Shown in pieces: positions 39,793 to 48,401 of a DNA stretch of 64,000 nucleotides (the first letter of the stretch is position 1; the number at the start of each line of letters is the position of its first letter). The stretch lies in assembly GCA_965223085.1 (NCBI GenBank), contig OZ244981.1, forward strand, positions 1,860,001 through 1,924,000. The letters are read 5' to 3'. The notes beneath the pieces were generated by a model, which did no database searches, was not told the DNA's origin, and saw nothing but the letters and a program-made list of their open reading frames with translations. This stretch comes from CBDCVO01 sp965223085 (lineage in GTDB: Bacteria; Pseudomonadota; Gammaproteobacteria; Ga0077536). The position numbers and the translations under genes are program-made.

Positions 39793-40245
39793 ATGTTGAG
39801 AACTTTAAAGACATTTTTCCTCGACAAGCTATCGGCCACCGAGCCAGACGTCGATCTAAACCATGTATTGGAGCTTGCCTGTGCCGCCTTATTGTTGGAA
39901 GTGGCACGCGCGCACGACGACGTCAGTGCGGCTGAAGAACAAGTAATTATCGCGACGTTGGAGCAGGAGTTTGCGGTTACCCCGGAAGAGATGGCGACCC
40001 TGGTGGATACCGCAAGAGACTCGGTCGAAGACGCCGTGTCGCTATATGAATTCACATCCGTGGTAAACGAAAAATTGACACGGGCGCAAAAATTAAAACT
40101 CGTCGAATGCTTGTGGCGCGTTGCCGATGTGGACGGTCGCATCGATCATTACGAAGAATATTTCGTGCGCAGAATAAGCGATCTCATTCACGTCTCCCAC
40201 CGCGACCTGGTCGCTACCAAGTTGCGTGTGATAGACGGCGCTTAG
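39793..40245 (+). CDS. TerB-like family protein
   Basis: This 150-aa helical protein has MLRTLKTFFLDKLSATEPDV, LACAALLLEVARAHDDVSAA, EEQVIIATLEQEFAVTPEEM and VECLWRVADVDGRIDHYEEY. The two acidic AxDDxxSxxE / ADVDGRIDxxE blocks are the TerB pattern, thought to bind divalent metal ions. The shorter start at 39793 was chosen because the N-terminal 29 residues of the longer frame do not resemble the family. The 3' end overlaps the convergent rsd-like gene by 4 nt. Function in non-tellurite contexts is unknown. Confidence 0.85.
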   Translation: MLRTLKTFFLDKLSATEPDVDLNHVLELACAALLLEVARAHDDVSAAEEQVIIATLEQEFAVTPEEMATLVDTARDSVEDAVSLYEFTSVVNEKLTRAQKLKLVECLWRVADVDGRIDHYEEYFVRRISDLIHVSHRDLVATKLRVIDGA

Positions 40246-40712
40246 GCGACGTCCGGAATGCGAAAATCTCGGCCTAACATCGCGATGATCAAACGATCCT
40301 CCAACTCAATCCGGGTCGTGATCTCTTCACCGAGGGCAGATAGCTCATCCGCTAAGCGGTCGCTGCTGCTTGCGAATCCTTCCCCGTAGCGATCGGAAAA
40401 TTCCACCGCCGCCGCGGTCGTTTGCGCGATACGCTGATAGATCTCACGCGCGGTTTTGACCACGGTGTTGCGTCGTTCCGTGCCATCGGCGATACGCTGA
40501 TAGAGCCCAAAGTGCCCCGCGGCGATGTAATCGACTAGTATACCCAGAAATTCGTTCAGCGTGTCTTGTGTCTCCGGGTCGGGTTGGTATAGATCACACC
40601 GCGCTAGATGTGATAACAACACTAACATGCGCGTGCGTTGTTCGATCATATCCTCGATAAGTTTCTTGGTGCGCGTGCGGGGGTGACGGGTACTGTGTGG
40701 TGTTCTCGCCAT
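40242..40712 (-). CDS. rsd: Rsd/AlgQ anti-sigma-70-type regulator
   Basis: This 156-aa helical protein has TKKLIEDMIEQRTRMLVLLS, then PETQDTLNEFLGILVDYIAA, GHFGLYQRIADGTERRNTVV and REIYQRIAQTT. The LNEFxxxLVDYxxAGHFxxYxRI block defines the Rsd/AlgQ family. Rsd binds sigma-70 in E. coli, and AlgQ influences alginate and virulence genes in Pseudomonas. It lies near algZ-algR, as in Pseudomonas, which supports the assignment. Start ATG 40712 drops an upstream part that is not family-like. Confidence 0.87.
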   Translation of the reverse strand: MARTPHSTRHPRTRTKKLIEDMIEQRTRMLVLLSHLARCDLYQPDPETQDTLNEFLGILVDYIAAGHFGLYQRIADGTERRNTVVKTAREIYQRIAQTTAAAVEFSDRYGEGFASSSDRLADELSALGEEITTRIELEDRLIIAMLGRDFRIPDVA

Positions 40713-40951
40713 GGGTATTATGACTCCGGCCGGGCGCTTCTCAGCACGGCCATGGGTATTCGATTCTGTAATTCGGACTAGGATCGCCGCTAACGGCGCA
40801 ACCGTGAAAATACGAGCATACAAGATCTGCGGCTTGCTCGGCTACGGCAAATTGCGCGCGCGCTTTTCTTACCCTTGGTATCGTCGGGGTGCGCCATTTC
40901 TGGAGCGGGTCTGGGTACTTAACAGCGACGAAAGTGAGCCTTCAACGGACG

Positions 40952-41470
40952 CTAGTTTGGTGTCGTCGGTAGAAGGTCGCCGCCGAGTTCGTCTGCGCCA
41001 ATCTGAATTACCGGGGATTTGGGGGCGGCGCCAGGGTATGCCGTGTCCCAGGCGTCAAGGAATTCTTTCATCTCGTTGACTGTGTTTTCGCGGTGGGGCG
41101 GTGGCATAGTCATTGCCGCGGATGGCAGCCCAAACCGCGATGCCTCGGATTTCAATGTCGCGCGCAGCTGTTTGAAATTGCGCTCACCGCGTGACCCGGT
41201 CGCGTTACGTTCGTGGGGACCGAAAGCTTGGCGTCGCAGCTCCATTCGACGCTCCTCGGGTACAGCGATTTGGGTATCGTCGACTAAACGACCATGTTCA
41301 AAGACCACCACGCGTGGCCCCGCTTGCCCACTGCGGTACCATGGTGGTGGTGCGCCGGCGAGCTGCACGGTGCCTGTGTGCGGTTGGATCCACTGGTACA
41401 TGCGCGCCTCGACATTGGCACTCAAAAAAATGAGGCACGCGGAACTAAGAACAAAATGTCGCAGATGCAT
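40952..41470 (-). CDS. DUF4124-like secreted protein
   Basis: This 172-aa protein has a signal peptide (MHLRHFVLSSACLIFLSANV, cleavage near EA|RM) and an N-terminal RMYQWIQPHTGTVQLAGAPP followed by PWYRSGQAGPRVVVFEHGRL, the DUF4124 pattern (YxWxDxxGxxxxsxxPP). The C-terminal half is polar and unrecognised (FKQLRATLKSEASRF, NEMKEFLDAWD). It is probably periplasmic. It is divergent from the AddB-like gene 79 bp away. Confidence 0.78.
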   Translation of the reverse strand: MHLRHFVLSSACLIFLSANVEARMYQWIQPHTGTVQLAGAPPPWYRSGQAGPRVVVFEHGRLVDDTQIAVPEERRMELRRQAFGPHERNATGSRGERNFKQLRATLKSEASRFGLPSAAMTMPPPHRENTVNEMKEFLDAWDTAYPGAAPKSPVIQIGADELGGDLLPTTPN

Positions 41471-41549
41471 AGGTTCCCGCTGACGTTTTCTGGGATGGGA
41501 TGCCGGCGCAGTATATCAAGCTGTTCAACGTTGTGAAGTATTCTGTCCG

Positions 41550-44183
41550 ATGCGACCACCTCTAGATGCACGCATAGCGCAACAGTGCACCGTTGTTGTG
41601 ACTTCTCAGCGGTCGGCCGGTGTCATCGCTGGACGTTATGCCCGTCGTTGCATCACCGCGGGCAAACGGGCCTGGCGAAGTCCGGCGGTGCTGACGTTGA
41701 CGAGCCTGATCGAGGCCCTGCACACATTACAACCCGATGTTATGGATGAATTTCTGCTCGCGCCGGAACAAGCCCAGGTGTTGTGGTGCCGTGCCTGGCA
41801 AGACCTCAGCGCCTGCGATCCTTACCAAGTTGACTCTCTGGCCCGGTTGGCGGCAGAGGCCTGGGATACGGTGCGCCTCTGGGATCTCGATTGTGATCCA
41901 TGGCGCGCGCGGGCACCGACTCAGATACGCACGTTTTTGCGCGTAGTGGCACGCTTTGAAGAATTGTGTCAAGCGCGAGGCGCGCGTGATCGCATCTCGA
42001 CCTTAGCGCGTCTGACGGAACGGTCCCAGTTGCGCACGCCCGTTGTCGGCGGTTTGGTGTGCGGCGCTGATCTGTATCCGGCACCGCCATTGGCGGCGCG
42101 CCTGTTAAGTAGCTTGGGCGCGGATGCTAGTGAAGTGTGCACCGATCCCGCCGCGGCGATCCCGCTGCGCGAATACGCCAATACCGAAGCGGAGGTCGCC
42201 GCCGCTGTGGCCTGGGCGGCACAGATGCGGACACAACACCCTAACGATTGCATCGCCTTGATCGCGCTCGAACCCGCAAGCACCGGCGAGCGTCTCGCGC
42301 GGGCGCTCGCGGAGTGTTTTCCGCCGAGCACAACGACGCCCGCCTACCAAGCCGAACAGCATCTCTCCTTATACGAAACACCGATGATAGCCACCGCCGT
42401 GACGCTGTTATCTTTGTTGCAGGGTATTCATCGCCAAGATCTGGGTGCGGTGTTGCTCAGCCCCTACGTGGGTGGATGGCAGGCTGAAGCAGCAAACCGC
42501 GCACGTTTAGACCAAAGTCTTCAAGCTCGCGACGCGCAAGATATTGATTTGCGTTCCTTGCATTATCACTGCGCTAATGCTGCGGACGGATTGGGTGATC
42601 TGTCACGCCGAGTCGAGCACTGCTTGCGGCAGCGTGCTAGCTGGCCACATCGGCAAACGCTGCATGCCTGGATGCAGGCATTCTCGCAATTGCTAAGCAC
42701 TTTGGGTTGGCCGCAAGCGCCGCACGCATCGCTCGCCGAACAGCAGGCGTACGCGCTATGGGAGCGGGTATTGCAGCGCGTGGCGAGTCTCGATGCCGTG
42801 TTCGATGGCGTGAGTTTTGCTGCAGCGCTAGCGCAGCTGAAACGACTGGTGCGTGCTCAGGATAACAGCGCGCATTTGGCCGTCGCGCCGATTCAGGTGG
42901 TCGGCTTAGAAGCGGCGGCGGCGATAGCGCCGGAACATGCATGGGTACTCGGATTGCACGATGACGCGTGGCCACCGCGAGCGCCGCGTGCACCTTTTAT
43001 ACTGACCCGCGAGGCGGTCGCCGCGGGTGTGCCTGGTTACGACCTGGCCCACGACCAACGTCGTGCGAGGCAGCTGCTAAAGGCTCTTTGCGCCGGCGCA
43101 CACAACGTGATCCTCAGCGTCGCAAACCGCGATCAGGAAACGCCGCTACGTGCGCTAAGAGGTTTGACCGCGGCGCCTACTGCGATGCACCCAAGCGCCG
43201 ATGTGCATAGGTGGCCGGCGCGTTGGGGCGTGTCCCCGTTCGCTCGAGCGGCGGGGCACGCGGCGCCGCTCGAGCCTTATCAGCTCGGCGATGGTCCACC
43301 TTGGCACGACCTACGCGCAGTACGGGGGGGGGTTGAGGTATTGACTGACCAGGCGGCTTGTCCGTTCCGCGCCTATGCACGGCATCGTTTGGCATGCGCG
43401 ACAATCGAAGCCGCGCCCTTGGGTCTGGACCCGGCGTCGCGTGGCGATTTGGTCCACGCCGTGTTAGCCCGTGTCTATCAACAACTCCAATATCGCGACC
43501 TCGGTAGTGACCTTGCCCAGGACGTGGTTCGTGACAGCGTTGCCGCGGTCGTCGCAACGCGACGTACCCATCATGAATTCGATTCAGCTTTTTGGGCGAT
43601 CGAGGAAGAGCGCTTGTTTCGCCTAGCGATAGCTTGGATCGCTTACGACCGGCAACGTGATCCCTTTGACATTGACGCATGTGAGCGCAGCCTCACGTTT
43701 AATCGCCATGGCTTGGCGTTGCGATTGCGCGTCGATCGCATCGATCGTCTAAGCGATGGGCGCCTGCTTCTGATCGATTACAAAACCGGCCGCGTCGCGC
43801 GTAGCGAATTGCTACCGCCCCGCCCCGATCAACCGCAACTGCCGCTCTATGCGCTTGCACTCGCAGATGAAGCGGTGGGTGCAGTTGCTTTTGCGCAACT
43901 CAGGCCCGGGAATTGCGCGTTGATCGTGGAACCGCGCACTGGCTTGGGCAGCGATGACGAAAGCGTCGCGGCGCAATGGCGGGAACGCCGCGCGCAATGG
44001 CAGGGTGAGATCGACACGCTGATCGCTGAATTCCTCGCGGGACATGCGACGGTGACGCCAAAGCGTGGTGCGCAAAGTTGCCGTTATTGCGAACTGCCGC
44101 TGTTTTGCCGTATCCGCGAACGCTCCGCGCCGGAGGTCACAAGGAACACTAGTTACGGCCCGGCGGCAAGCGAGTGGGAATAG
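41550..44183 (+). CDS. AddB-like / PD-(D/E)XK nuclease, probable DNA repair protein
   Basis: This 877-aa protein pairs with the following UvrD-type helicase gene. The N-terminal inactivated helicase-like part is AddB-like (VVVTSQRSAGVIAGRYARRC, and WAAQMRTQHPNDCIALIALE). The C-terminal RecB-like nuclease has the DQAACPFRAYARHRL block, LRVDRIDRLSDGRLLLIDYK (PD-(D/E)XK core with DYKTG) and SCRYCELPLFCRIRE. The cysteine before PFRAY and the three late cysteines are the 4Fe-4S ligands seen in AddB. It fits the gammaproteobacterial family annotated as probable DNA repair protein. Its 3' end overlaps the helicase gene by 10 nt. Confidence 0.88.
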   Translation: MRPPLDARIAQQCTVVVTSQRSAGVIAGRYARRCITAGKRAWRSPAVLTLTSLIEALHTLQPDVMDEFLLAPEQAQVLWCRAWQDLSACDPYQVDSLARLAAEAWDTVRLWDLDCDPWRARAPTQIRTFLRVVARFEELCQARGARDRISTLARLTERSQLRTPVVGGLVCGADLYPAPPLAARLLSSLGADASEVCTDPAAAIPLREYANTEAEVAAAVAWAAQMRTQHPNDCIALIALEPASTGERLARALAECFPPSTTTPAYQAEQHLSLYETPMIATAVTLLSLLQGIHRQDLGAVLLSPYVGGWQAEAANRARLDQSLQARDAQDIDLRSLHYHCANAADGLGDLSRRVEHCLRQRASWPHRQTLHAWMQAFSQLLSTLGWPQAPHASLAEQQAYALWERVLQRVASLDAVFDGVSFAAALAQLKRLVRAQDNSAHLAVAPIQVVGLEAAAAIAPEHAWVLGLHDDAWPPRAPRAPFILTREAVAAGVPGYDLAHDQRRARQLLKALCAGAHNVILSVANRDQETPLRALRGLTAAPTAMHPSADVHRWPARWGVSPFARAAGHAAPLEPYQLGDGPPWHDLRAVRGGVEVLTDQAACPFRAYARHRLACATIEAAPLGLDPASRGDLVHAVLARVYQQLQYRDLGSDLAQDVVRDSVAAVVATRRTHHEFDSAFWAIEEERLFRLAIAWIAYDRQRDPFDIDACERSLTFNRHGLALRLRVDRIDRLSDGRLLLIDYKTGRVARSELLPPRPDQPQLPLYALALADEAVGAVAFAQLRPGNCALIVEPRTGLGSDDESVAAQWRERRAQWQGEIDTLIAEFLAGHATVTPKRGAQSCRYCELPLFCRIRERSAPEVTRNTSYGPAASEWE

Positions 44184-47100
44184 CTACCGTGCGGCAACCA
44201 CGAGATGATGCTGTACGTCGAAGTGCGGTGGATGTGCGTCGATCATTTATCGTCGAAGCGCCGGCAGGTTCAGGTAAGACGGCGTTATTGGCGCAGCGTT
44301 TCTTGGCCTTGCTGGCGCAAGTCGACGCACCCGAAGCGGTCGTGGCTATCACGTTCACCCGCAAAGCCGCCGCAGAAATGCGCCAGCGCATTCTCGATGC
44401 GTTAAGTATCGTCGCTGAGGGCGGCGATGGGGGTCATTATCACGAACTCGCGGCACTCGCATCAGTCCGTGACCGCGACCGTGGTTGGCAGTTGCTGGAC
44501 CATCCGGCGCGTTTGCAAATTCACACGATAGACGCCTTGGCCAGCAGGCTCGCGCGCCGCGTCCCCTTATTGTCCGGCCACAGTGGTGCCACTGAAATAG
44601 TCGAGGATATGAGCGAGGTCTACCGAGAGGCTGCGCAAAGGTGCTTGCTCGAGTTAAGTGCGCCGGCGCATTGGTCGGCCGACGTGGCGAGCCTGTTGCG
44701 GCACCTCGACAACGATTGGGGTCGGGTCGAGCGCTTGCTCATGGCGATGCTGCCGCGCCGGGATCAGTGGTTGCGACTAACTGGCGCAGGCGCACAGCTG
44801 GATGCTTTAAAACAGTTGCTCAGTCAGGCGGTCCGCGACGAACTCGAATACCTCTACCAAACGGTCGACGCGAAATGGTGGCTCGAACTTACTACGCTCG
44901 CTCGCGAAGCCGCGGAGGAGCTCGCGACGACGGCTCCGGAATCCCCATTTTTAGCATTCCGTGCGCTGCCGTCGCAATGGTCTTTAGACGCTGAGGAGGC
45001 CCACTTTTTTCGCTTGCTTGCGCAGTGGTTGTTGACCAAGGAAGGCAAACCGCGCCAACGTTTCACGCGCGCTCACGGGCGACCTCAAAAGAGCGCTACG
45101 CGCACCCGTTTCGACGCGCGTATGGACGATCTCCGCAAGCACATAGCCACTACCCCGGGTTTATTGTCACGCTTAAATGCAATTCGGTGGCTACCGACGA
45201 CAACTTATACGGCACCGCAACTGCAGGTGCTTGCGGCACTATTGTCGGTGCTGAAGTTGGCGGCGGCGCAACTGAAAGTTTGCATGGCCGAGCGCAGTCA
45301 GGTCGATTTTATCGACGTCGCCCAGGCGGCGCGTATCGCCTTGGGTCGACTCGACAACCCCACCGAGCTCAGCTTGGTGCTCGATCACCACATCGAGCAC
45401 TTGTTGATCGACGAGTTTCAAGACACCTCGTTCTCACAATACGAATTCTTGGAACTGCTCACCGGGGGGTGGCAAGACGGTGACGGTCGCAGCTTGTTTT
45501 TTGTCGGCGATCCAATGCAGTCGATTTATCGTTTTCGTGAGGCCGATGTGCGCTTATTCACCCGCACGGTGGCGCGCGCGCGCTTTGGTTCGGTTCCGCT
45601 CACCCATTTGCGTTTAAGCACAAATTTTCGCAGCGCGCCCGCCGTGATTGATTGGCTTAATGACGCGTTACCGCCTATCTATGCCGCGGCGACGTTTTGT
45701 CCATCCCCCTTAGCGCGTTATACTGCGATGCGTGAGCACATCGCCGGTAGCGGTGTCGAAGTTCACATCACCACAGATGCGGAGGCAGAAGCGCAAGCTG
45801 TAGTAGGCATCATTGCCGCAGCACGCGCCCGCGACCCGAACGCACGCATCGGGGTGCTAGTGCGAAGCCGCGCCCAGCTCGGCGTGTTGCCGCAAACACT
45901 GTTAGCAGCGGGTTTTAGTATTGCAGCGACGGAAATCGATACCTGGTTAAAATCGCCCGTCATCAACGATCTGCTCGCGCTCACGCGTGCTGTAATGCAC
46001 GACTTCGATCGTACCGCTTGGTTAGCTTGTCTCGCCGCACCCTGGTGCGGTGCCGATCTGGAAACGATCACGACTATCGTCAACGGGCACCCAGCGCACG
46101 CCAGTATGTGGGAAATGATCGAGTTGGCACTCGAGCAGCCGCGCATCGCTGCCGACGCCGCCCGCCGTGTACAGCATTTCTACGCTTGTTTAAACCACGC
46201 GCGTGCGCAACGTTACCGGCACCGTTTAGGGGCGGTGGTGGAAGAAGCATGGGCGGCTCTGGGCGGCCCGCAATGCTTGCGTACACCGGCCGAGGTAGAC
46301 CACGCACGATACTTTTTTACCCATCTACGGGGGTTAGAAAAAGACCAACTACGGTTGTTACCGGCGACTTTAGAAGCACGATTCGCGAGCACGTATATGC
46401 CGCCCCCGCCGGCATCCAGCGGCGCGATAGAAATCATGACGATGCATCGGGCTAAGGGTCTCGAGTTCGATACCGTCGTGCTCCCTGGCTTGGCCCATGG
46501 TACGCGCCCGGATCTGCAACCCTTATTGGCCTGGTTCGAATATCATGGTCGCGATGGTGCCGACGGCACGCTGCTCGCACCGATCCCAGCGCCGGGTGAC
46601 GATGGAGACGACATTTTTCGATTTGTGTGCGACTTAAACAAGCGCGAGCAAGATGCCGAAGATTATCGATTGTTGTACGTCGCCTTAACCCGGGCGCGTG
46701 ATTGCCTGCATTTGATGGTCTCGCCACAATATGGGGAAGACGGCGTGCGCGCGCCGCGCCGGAAGAGTTTTCAGCACATTTTATGGCCGGTGGTTGCGCC
46801 CGCCGTGCCGGCGGTAGCACCGCTAGCGACGCCCGCGTCCGCGACGCTGGGGGAAGTCGGTACATCGCGCTATCGGATCGCCTCCGCGCTGCTGCCGCAG
46901 GCGCCGACCACGTCGCTAGCATCAGCCACGGAGCTCACGCCGCGCACGGTGGAATATGATTGGGCGAGCGCCACGGCGCGCCACGTCGGGACGGTGACCC
47001 ATCAGCTTTTGCACGTCATTAGCCTGGCGGCAAGCACACCGCTGCCGCGGGCCCTACCGGCGCGCTATGCCCGCTCCACCGAGCGTCGATTACGTGGTTT

Positions 47101-47557
47101 GGGGGTCGCGGCCACCGCCGTGAACACGGCGGCCGAGCGGGTTAAGCGCGCCGTCGACCAGGTCCTAAGCAGTGAGCGTGGGAGGTGGATCCTGGCGCCA
47201 GAGCACCGCGATGCGCATAGTGAATACCGCCTCAGCGCGGTTGCTCAGGACGGGTTCGTTAATGTGATCATCGACCGTACGTTCATCGACGCAGCGCAGC
47301 AGCGGTGGATCATCGATTTTAAAACCGGCACCCACCTCGGCGGTGCCTTGGAGGATTTTCTCGATTCAGAACTCGAACGTTACCGCCCGCAGTTGCAGCG
47401 CTACGCGAGCGTTTTCTACGCTATCGATCCCCGTCCCATCATGCTAGGGCTGTATTATCCCTTGATCGGTGGGTGGCGCGCATGGGCGTTTGACACGACA
47501 TCTTTGCAGCGAACCGACAGACTGCGAGACAGCGCGACAAGAAGGCCGCCCCGTTGA
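44174..47557 (+). CDS. AddA/RecB-like UvrD-family helicase-nuclease
   Basis: This 1127-aa enzyme has Walker A in VEAPAGSGKTALLAQRFLAL, motif Ia ITFTRKAAAEMRQRI, Walker B in HLLIDEFQDTSFSQYEFLEL, motif III FFVGDPMQSIYRFREADVRL, motif IV LSTNFRS, motif V IMTMHRAKGLEFDTVVLPGL and motif VI LLYVALTRARDCL. It ends with a RecB-type nuclease core (IIDFKTGTHLGG). Together with the preceding AddB-like nuclease it should form an end-processing complex for recombination repair, analogous to AddAB/RecBCD. GTG 44174 overlaps the previous stop; a second GTG at 44189 is possible. Confidence 0.93.
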   Translation: MGIATVRQPRDDAVRRSAVDVRRSFIVEAPAGSGKTALLAQRFLALLAQVDAPEAVVAITFTRKAAAEMRQRILDALSIVAEGGDGGHYHELAALASVRDRDRGWQLLDHPARLQIHTIDALASRLARRVPLLSGHSGATEIVEDMSEVYREAAQRCLLELSAPAHWSADVASLLRHLDNDWGRVERLLMAMLPRRDQWLRLTGAGAQLDALKQLLSQAVRDELEYLYQTVDAKWWLELTTLAREAAEELATTAPESPFLAFRALPSQWSLDAEEAHFFRLLAQWLLTKEGKPRQRFTRAHGRPQKSATRTRFDARMDDLRKHIATTPGLLSRLNAIRWLPTTTYTAPQLQVLAALLSVLKLAAAQLKVCMAERSQVDFIDVAQAARIALGRLDNPTELSLVLDHHIEHLLIDEFQDTSFSQYEFLELLTGGWQDGDGRSLFFVGDPMQSIYRFREADVRLFTRTVARARFGSVPLTHLRLSTNFRSAPAVIDWLNDALPPIYAAATFCPSPLARYTAMREHIAGSGVEVHITTDAEAEAQAVVGIIAAARARDPNARIGVLVRSRAQLGVLPQTLLAAGFSIAATEIDTWLKSPVINDLLALTRAVMHDFDRTAWLACLAAPWCGADLETITTIVNGHPAHASMWEMIELALEQPRIAADAARRVQHFYACLNHARAQRYRHRLGAVVEEAWAALGGPQCLRTPAEVDHARYFFTHLRGLEKDQLRLLPATLEARFASTYMPPPPASSGAIEIMTMHRAKGLEFDTVVLPGLAHGTRPDLQPLLAWFEYHGRDGADGTLLAPIPAPGDDGDDIFRFVCDLNKREQDAEDYRLLYVALTRARDCLHLMVSPQYGEDGVRAPRRKSFQHILWPVVAPAVPAVAPLATPASATLGEVGTSRYRIASALLPQAPTTSLASATELTPRTVEYDWASATARHVGTVTHQLLHVISLAASTPLPRALPARYARSTERRLRGLGVAATAVNTAAERVKRAVDQVLSSERGRWILAPEHRDAHSEYRLSAVAQDGFVNVIIDRTFIDAAQQRWIIDFKTGTHLGGALEDFLDSELERYRPQLQRYASVFYAIDPRPIMLGLYYPLIGGWRAWAFDTTSLQRTDRLRDSATRRPPR

Positions 47558-47584
47558 AACGCTCATCGTCTTCAACGGGGCGGC
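47545..47584 (+). terminator. 14-bp perfect hairpin over the addA-like stop codon
   Basis: GCCGCCCCGTTGAA (47545-47558) pairs exactly with TTCAACGGGGCGGC (47571-47584), with a 12-nt loop. The stop codon TGA (47555-47557) lies in the left arm. There is no T-tract, so it is not a standard intrinsic terminator. It may be an mRNA-end hairpin shared with the convergent gene. Confidence 0.45.
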
Positions 47585-47601
47585 AGCAGGCGTGCACGAT
47601 G

Positions 47602-48243
47602 TTAGCAAGCACGTCTCCTTGGTAAGTTTATTCGCCGCGCGCGTCCCTGGAGCAAGATCAGACTACTCGCGAGCAGCGCTAATGTCGGTGGTAATGGCAC
47701 CGGCTTTAGGTTGCCTGATAAGACAACATCATCGATGCGCCACGTACCGGAGCTACTTGCCGCCCCAGTACCGCCGAGGGTGAGCGTTTGCGTGCCTTGT
47801 AGTGACACGCCATTGAACGCCACCGTTTCACTTCGAAAGCTGGTCGTGGTGGTGCCGGCGGTGATGGGCACGCCCGCAACGCTGAGCGTCCAATCGGTCG
47901 GCCCGCTGGTGGAGGCCTGTTGGGCAAATCCTAAGGCTTCGAGTTCGAGCCTCATCCCAGAATCCACTGACACGGAAAAGGATAAGGAGTTACCGTCGGC
48001 GAAATTACGGGCTGCGATCGCACGATCGGTTACGCCGGCGAAATCCGTCAAAGTACCATCCGCGTCTGTCCACGCCGATCCCAGGATGCCCGGCGCTGAG
48101 AAATTCACCGCGTTAACAAAATCGCCATTACTATCGTCGAAAGTGTAGCCGACGACTGTTGCGGCCTCTAACGGTAGGGCGAGATTGACTAAACTTAAGG
48201 CGAGAACAGGGCCACAATAAGCCCGTCGTTTATATGTGTACAT
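47602..48243 (-). CDS. VPLPA/PEP-CTERM-type secreted protein
   Basis: This 213-aa protein has an N-terminal signal (CGPVLALSLVNLALPLEAAT), a repeat-free beta-rich body rich in Thr/Ser (TLTDFAGVTDRAIAARNFAD, SSSGTWRIDDVVLSGN), and a C-terminus KPVPLPPTLALLASSLILLQ followed by GRARR. VPLP plus a hydrophobic helix and basic end is a VPLPA/PEP-CTERM sorting signal. It is the second such protein in the window, so the organism probably has the matching exosortase elsewhere. No enzymatic domain. It is convergent with the AddA-like gene. Confidence 0.82.
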   Translation of the reverse strand: MYTYKRRAYCGPVLALSLVNLALPLEAATVVGYTFDDSNGDFVNAVNFSAPGILGSAWTDADGTLTDFAGVTDRAIAARNFADGNSLSFSVSVDSGMRLELEALGFAQQASTSGPTDWTLSVAGVPITAGTTTTSFRSETVAFNGVSLQGTQTLTLGGTGAASSSGTWRIDDVVLSGNLKPVPLPPTLALLASSLILLQGRARRINLPRRRAC

Positions 48244-48401
48244 AATCCTTGTACCTCTCTATCTGTCCTTGATGTCATTCCTTGCGTCATTGCGTACATC
48301 CGTCGTCGCAGACGCACCCTATTTGTAAATGAAATTGCGGACAGATACAAGTGGCTGGACACAGCGCGCCCAGGGCGGTGCAAAAAGGCGGGTTATGGCA
48401 C

